Assembly (NCBI GenBank): GCA_003116995.1
Contig: BDSL01000015.1
Span: 434,001-498,000, forward strand
Direction of reading: 5' to 3'
DNA length: 64,000 nt
Source: Yamagishiella unicocca
Lineage: Eukaryota > Chlorophyta > Chlorophyceae > Chlamydomonadales > Volvocaceae
Positions 58,706 through 64,000 of this stretch are shown piece by piece; position 1 is the first letter of the stretch; the number at the start of each line of letters is the position of its first letter. The notes below the pieces were generated by a model, which saw only the letters and a program-made list of their open reading frames with translations, made no database searches and was not told the DNA's origin. The position numbers and the translations under genes are program-made.

Positions 58706-61700
58706 CTACTGCTGCTGCTGGCCGCCGTACGTGTCCAGCAGGGCCAGCTGCGCCAGGCGGTCCGGGTGACAGCCCAGCTTCCCCGGGTTGAGGATGTCGT
58801 ACGGGTCGAGGGCGGCCTTCAGCGAGTGCATCACCTCCAGCGGCACGGGGCCGTGCTCGGCCAGAAGGTACGGCAGCTTGCCGTACCCGATGCCGTGCTC
58901 GCCCGTGCAGGTGCCCTGCCAGGCGCAGGGCCGAGTCGTGCGGTCGTTGGTAATCGGGCGGGGGAAGGGTTCTCCAGGGAGGGCGGCCCTGGTGCGGTGC
59001 ATGGACCGGAGGCGTGCGTGTAACCGCCTGTACCCCCCTGTGAACCCTCGGGCGATATGCCGAACTTACGTTCCCGGCGCGAAGTTATCGCCTCGGCTCA
59101 CGTTCGACACGCCAAGATGCGTGGACACGCCAAGATGCGTGGACACGCCAAGATGCGTGGACACGCCAATATGCGTGGACACGCCAAGATGCGTGGACAC
59201 GCCAAGATGCATGGACACGCCAAGATGCATGCATGGTTGTCGAGGCAATGGATACGTGGTCCTGTGTCACGTGGTCACACGAGGATCGCATAATACCCAG
59301 CCAGCCCCTGCCCGCCTGTTGTACGGCACAAAGGGGGATTGGCCCAGTGCCCTGCATCGTGCCCCGTCCCTGTCAGGACCCCCTCCGACCCCACCTGCAT
59401 CCCTAGCGAGCGGTGCACCATGCGACCCACAACTCCTCGCGCCCGCTCCACCTCCCCGCCGTCCCGTGGGTCCACCACCAGCATCATGTGGAAGTTGCCG
59501 TCACCCACGTGGCCCACCATGGGTGCCAGGAGGCCTTATGGAGGGGAGGGGAGGAAGGGATTTCGGTTTCTTGCGTCAGAGAGGGCCGAATGAAATATAA
59601 AAACGCGTTGTCATGTCTGAGCTGTCTCGCGTGTCGTACCGTACGTGTGTTTTATGCACCGCTGAGCCCTGATGCTCCACGGAAACTGTTCTGGGGGAAG
59701 TGTCAGGCAACCAAGCTTGAGGGACGGAGGTGCCCTGCTGGGGCCGGCGCCCGCCTCCCTCTTCCCCCTCATCCCCTCTCCTCCTGGTCCCGCCCTACCC
59801 GCGCTGCGCACATCCTCCTGGCTCTCCATGACGCACTCGGTGAGGCGGGAGATGGGCACACATACGTCGGTGGGGAAGCCCTGGAAGGGGGCCCAGGCGG
59901 GGAAGGGGGAGAGCCGGGTGGAAGCAGGAGCAGGAGAGAGAGGGGGGCACAAAGGCGGGGGGGGGGTATCTGTGGGCCTTGGGTGTGTGCTAATTGCCGG
60001 GAGTGCAAAAAGCTGTGGAGCAGCAAGCAAGCAGCGAGGAACCCTCACGACGTTAGGAGAGGAGGCGGGGGAAAGCGGGTCAGCGCACTTCAGAGACCCA
60101 TGGGACGGGCTGGCTCGGCTTATCCAACCCAGCCCAGGCCCCCCCCGCCCAACCAAGCCTACTTGCCGGCACCGCAGCGCACATGCCGCGATTGTGCCCA
60201 TCCCCAACACCCACCCGCGCCGCACTCACCTTGCACCCAGGCCTCAGACTGAGCGCGGCCCAGTAAGCGGTGTGGCGGGCCTGCCACAACTGAGCAGGAG
60301 GCGCAGGACGAGGAGGAGCAGGAGGAAGGGGAGGAGGAGGGGAAGGAGGTTGGCAATCAGGATACACGATAATAGGAGCATACACCACTACAAAGGGGCT
60401 AACGAGGCAGCTTCTCCGGGACGGCCCCCACCAGCCTCGATCCTGGGGCTAGTCGAACGCGCAGCGGCTGCCCCGTTCTTCTCGCCCTTTTTACCCCCAA
60501 TTGCTTAACTGAAGCAACAAGACAGCTGGAGGAACCCCTAAAAAGCTTGGGGGAGACGCGATTCCCCTAGTGGCGGCGAGCGAACCGGGAACTCCGCCTA
60601 AACCCCCCTCACTCTGGCCCTGTCCTCAGGCGAGCTCGCCCATTCGAAGCCCGAGCCGCCGTGCTCGCGGGCCAGGGAGCCGACCAGCTCCGCCTGCTCC
60701 GAAACCCCCGCGGCAGAGCCGTGGAATTCTGTGACAGTGATTTCGGGGTGGGGCAGCGGAGAAGGGCCCGTGAGGCGCGTGGGTTTGTGAGGTCTGGGCG
60801 CTGGGGGACCGGCGGACCGGGGGGTAACGTTTTAGAGGGGCTGTGATGTGGCACGACACGACACGTACGGCACAACCATAAGGCTCGCACAATGCCGTAC
60901 CGAAGAAAAGGGTGGGCGCCACGGCGAAGGACGTCCCCGAGTACTTGTTGACTGCCTGGGTGGGGCGGGTGGGCGCGAGGAGGCGGGACGAGAGGGATGG
61001 GGAAATAGGGTGCGGAAGAACACGTGGAAGAACAAATGTGAACGAGGATGTGGAAGAGGATATGGAAGAGGACGTGGGGGACGTCCCGCAACCCAATCCC
61101 TCCTCTTCCCGTTGTGCAGATCCCCTCCCACACAACAACACGCCCCTTCTTCTCTCTCTGCCCGCCTCTTCCCTTCTGAGCCGCACGCCAGACGCGGGCG
61201 CCGTACCACCACCGGCTCCTTCCCGTCATACAGAGTCGCTCCTGTGCTGCCAGCACCACCTCGTCACCGCCCGCAGCTGCATCCACCCAACCCAAACCAG
61301 CAGCTGCGCCTCTCACCAACCCCTCCCCTCCACCGCCCATAAAAAGGATTACTGGTTTCAACAATCCTACTTTATGTTTTAGTTACGCTAGTTATAGAAA
61401 TGTATTTCCTCTCCTCCCCAGCCACCCACCGCCCGGTCCTCCCCACCTGAATGCTGAGCTCATCCAGCAGCTCCACTCGCGCCACTGGCACCCCGCAGCC
61501 CATCAGCGCAACAACACACTCCACCGCGCCCCGGAGGCCCCCAGCCGCCCCGGAGCCGTCGCCGCCGCTACTCTGCGGCTGCGGAAACGTGACGACCGCC
61601 GCCGCCGTCGCCTCGGGTACAGGGTGCAGGCGCAGAGCGACCTGGGGGACAGGGTGTGTGTGGAAGCTTCTGGGCGCCAGGGAGAGATCTGGCCGCCCCA

Positions 61701-63815
61701 GCGGGTGAGCTTGCTCTCGTCGGCCAGCCGGTGGCGATGGTTGTAAGTGGCTCCCTTCAAGGCAATGACAAGGGCGCCGTCCTCACTAGTCCTTACCCTA
61801 GCAACCTGCCTGTACCCTACCACCCTACACCACCAGCCCGCCCACCTCCGTGATGACTCCCAGGGTGCCCTCGGAGCCCACCAGCAGCGCCGTCAGGTCG
61901 TACCCCGCGGAGGACTTGCGGCAGCGCCGACCCGTGCGAATAACACGACTGAGAGGGGGGCCAGGGGGGGGGGTAAGGAGGGGGGCCAGGGGGAGGGGCG
62001 AGATGATTACGGTACGACGGCGGACGAGGGCGGAGGCGCATGGGAGTCCTCGAGGAAGACGTGGAACCCTCGCGCGTGGCTAGTACACGGCGGTGGGGGC
62101 GGTGATGACACACCCGCGCGCCATCCAACCAACCACTCCACCCGCCGGCCCGTGTCCGCCGGTCAGCCCCCAGCGCGTACCTCCCAGCACCCCCCTCACC
62201 CGTCCGCCAGCACCGCCGTGAGCCCAATCACCGCATCGCGCATGGTGCCGTACCGGACCTGCAGCACCGAAACAGGGCCGAGCAGTGAAGATGAACGGTC
62301 GGAACACGCCACCGAGCCGGATCCCAAACCGCTCAACATAGAACGCAACCAACCAGCCGCGCGCACCCCCTGTACCTGAACCCTGAAACTCTAAAACACT
62401 TAACCCCTCTATCCCCCTGGCCTCATCCGATCCCAGCTACCTTCCCCCTGCGTTCCGCGGCTCCCCCCCCCTTCGCTTTCGCGGATTATTTTATAACCCC
62501 CCTCGCCCTTATGCCCCACCGCGTTGGTTCCGCTGGCCCTGGTCGCCGCCATGCCCCCTAGCGTGGCATCCGCCCCCGGGTCGATAGGGAAGAACAGCCC
62601 GGAGTCGCGCAGGTGGGCGTTCAGCTGCTTGCGGGTGACTCCGGCCTGCGCGCGTGCGTGGGGCGAGTGGGCGCGTGGGGCGAGTGGGGCGAGTGAGTGA
62701 GTGGGCGAGTGAGTGAGTGGGCGCGTGAGGCGAGAGGGTCAGTGGGCGAGGACGCGAGGGGGCGAGTGAGGGTGCGTCAGTGCGCCGCATCGCAACGACA
62801 ACGGCCCCAGTGGCCCGCCGGACTGCTCAACCCAATGCACCGGCCCCGAACGCCCCAACCAACCGCGCCCGTGCCGCCGCCGCCGCAACCGCCGCCAGCA
62901 CCTGCACGCGGCAGTCCATGTCCTCAGCCGCCACGCTCAGCACGCGGTTCATGCGCCGCAGGTCAAGGCACACGCCGCCGTACAGCGCGCCGACGTGGCC
63001 CTCGATGGACGTGCCCGCGCCGTACGGTACGACGGGAGCGCGCTCCTCGGCACAGGCGGCGACCACCGCCGCCACCTCCTCGGTGCTCTTCCCGAATGCG
63101 GGTCGTGGCGGCATCAGGACATGGGCAGGACAGCGTGGAGCGTCGTGTCAGCCGCAGCCGGGGGCTGTCCGCAGCCGCGGGCGACAGAGAGGAGTGGGGG
63201 GGTGAACCCCAGGCAGTGCTCCGCGAGCAGGCTGCGACGGCTGTTGGGTCGATAGCTATAAGCAGGAGGGCTTAGATTCGTTTGCGGTCAAACCCCAGCC
63301 GCTCGTCACCCCGGCCTTCGGAGGCATCGGGTAGGCCGCAAGGCCTGGGCATCAAACAGGCCCCAGGCCCTGCTCCTCCCCCACCCAAAAACTATTTTTT
63401 ATGCCACCCGAAAACTATTCGCCGGTTTGTTTCTACCCTCCGTTTCCTATGGTTTGTAACCGGGTCTTCTGGCCCCCTCGCCTAGCCCCCTCGCCTAGTC
63501 CCTGGTGCGGAGGGTGAGGCGAAAGGCCTCGCAGTGACGGCACGGCACCCAGAGCCCACGCTGGATGCTCCGAAGACATTTTAACGCTTCTTACAAACTC
63601 TCCCGCGTCCCAGCCAATCTATATACCTCGGGGAAAACCACGCAGTCGGGTGGGAGAGGCTCGTGGTACGACTCGTCCGTGCCGTGCTGTACGAGCGTGT
63701 CGCGGGCTTCGGAGACGCGTCCGGGGAGCAGCGAGGCGAGGCGCGCTCTCAGCGAGGCGCTGGCAGGACGACGTGTGGCGGGCTCGGCAGAGGAGGTATG
63801 GGGTGCGGCGGACGG
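58706..63815 (-). CDS. FAD-dependent D-lactate dehydrogenase (5' end unresolved)
   Basis: Twelve exons join in phase to 506 visible residues: 63815-63627, 63087-62902, 62645-62520, 62258-62200, 61948-61846, 61641-61447, 60955-60901, 60728-60613, 60289-60230, 59880-59799, 59534-59395, 58915-58706. The order of blocks is that of mitochondrial D-LDH / D-2-hydroxyacid dehydrogenases of the vanillyl-alcohol-oxidase fold. [20 protein letters not shown] is followed by the FAD-binding [13 protein letters not shown], then [12 protein letters not shown], the C-terminal cap with [17 protein letters not shown], and [13 protein letters not shown] with ILNPGK. The enzyme oxidises D-lactate, passing electrons to cytochrome c or quinone, and removes glyoxalase-derived lactate. 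The first coding exon, which should hold the targeting peptide, is not resolved in 63816-64000. An ATG at 63885 opens an Arg-rich frame but is out of phase. Glycolate dehydrogenase of Chlamydomonas is much larger, so D-LDH is preferred. Confidence 0.88.
59106..59231. repeat. 18-bp minisatellite, seven copies, in the last intron of D-lactate dehydrogenase
   Basis: GACACGCCAAGATGCGTG is repeated seven times head to tail at an exact 18-bp period, with single-base variants (AAT for AAG, CAT for CGT). Confidence 0.92.
60503..60601 (+). pseudogene. LSU (23S-type) rRNA fragment in an intron, probable nuclear insertion of mitochondrial DNA
   Basis: The stretch contains GATTCCCCTAGTGGCGGCGA followed by GCGAACCGGGA, the universal domain I segment of large-subunit rRNA (about positions 190-275 of the E. 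coli 23S). It is preceded by an AACTGAA ... GGAGGAA block in the right order and spacing. It is not the nuclear 25S form, which reads TAGTAACGGCGAG here. Volvocine mitochondria have LSU rRNA genes broken into small modules, so one transferred module would look like this. It lies in sense on the plus strand inside a D-LDH intron, ending about 12 nt from the splice donor of the exon at 60728-60613. Confidence 0.65.
62655..62765. repeat. GGGCGAGTGAGT-type low-complexity tract in a D-lactate dehydrogenase intron
   Basis: Irregular GGGCGAGTGGGCGCGTG and GAGTGAGTG units lie directly upstream of the exon at 62645-62520 in transcription order. Confidence 0.6.
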
Positions 63816-64000
63816 CTGCGGGGCAGAGGTGGTGCGGTACAAGCGTACGGGCGACCCTGCCCACGGCCCTGGCCCTGGTCCCCATCCTGGTCGCAGCAGT
63901 AGCGCGGGGTAAGCAGCGCCGCTGATCTTAATTCGATTGGGTAGGAGATGGCTGTGGGGTGAAGGAAGGTCGGAGGCGGTAGGGAGGTCGTCGGGCGATG

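Noticed and set aside
59106..59231. CRISPR-like array
   Set aside because: The units are directly adjacent with no unique spacers, in a eukaryotic intron.
58706..63815. Glycolate dehydrogenase identity
   Set aside because: The algal glycolate dehydrogenase is far longer, with an extra iron-sulphur domain. This gene ends with the standard D-LDH C-terminus.

Overview
The window looks like nuclear DNA of a volvocine green alga (the Chlamydomonas / Edaphochlamys / Gonium / Volvox group). The evidence is GC-rich codon use, genes split into many short exons with GT-AG (two GC-AG) introns, proline- and alanine-rich low-complexity coding stretches, TGTAA-type poly(A) signals, and the gene content itself: CTR3-like Cys-Met copper proteins, the ciliary central-apparatus gene PF6/SPAG17, and NUOA9/NDUFA9. 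The species cannot be fixed from the sequence. I assembled exons by eye from splice sites, reading-frame phase and family similarity. In the complete models every exon junction agrees in phase.

Left part, 1-10 kb, minus strand: two tandem genes for secreted, cysteine-rich proteins with the CTR-type Cys-Met motif CxxMxxMxxC-x5/6-C. One is complete (3009-8184, 9 exons, 659 aa, no transmembrane domain, proline-rich tail). The other runs off the left edge. Each has a tight cluster of GTAC cores (four and three in 26 bp) about 300 bp upstream, as expected for copper-response elements bound by the SBP factor CRR1.

Middle, 10-27 kb: PF6 (minus, 16 exons, about 2,286 aa) and NUOA9, the 39-kDa complex I subunit (plus, 9 exons, 395 aa). 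They sit head to head across 357 bp.

30.6-35.5 kb (plus): a 1,276-aa pseudokinase. Its HRD aspartate and DFG motif are lost, its C-lobe is split by an insertion of about 510 residues, and it carries arrays of RRxS sites at both ends. 37.8-52.1 kb (plus): a 27-exon, 1,841-aa protein joining a long WD40 region to a TRP-like six-helix cation channel and a C-terminal coiled coil.

Right part, minus strand: a small organelle-targeted UVR-motif plus TPR protein (54,667-58,068, 7 exons, 297 aa) and a FAD-dependent D-lactate dehydrogenase (58,706-63,815, 12 visible exons, 5' end unresolved or off the right edge). One of the dehydrogenase introns holds a fragment resembling 23S-type LSU rRNA, probably a nuclear insertion of mitochondrial DNA. 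Introns across the window carry many minisatellites, the largest a ~430-bp GGGCT array in the channel gene. No tRNA, CRISPR array or intact transposon was recognised.
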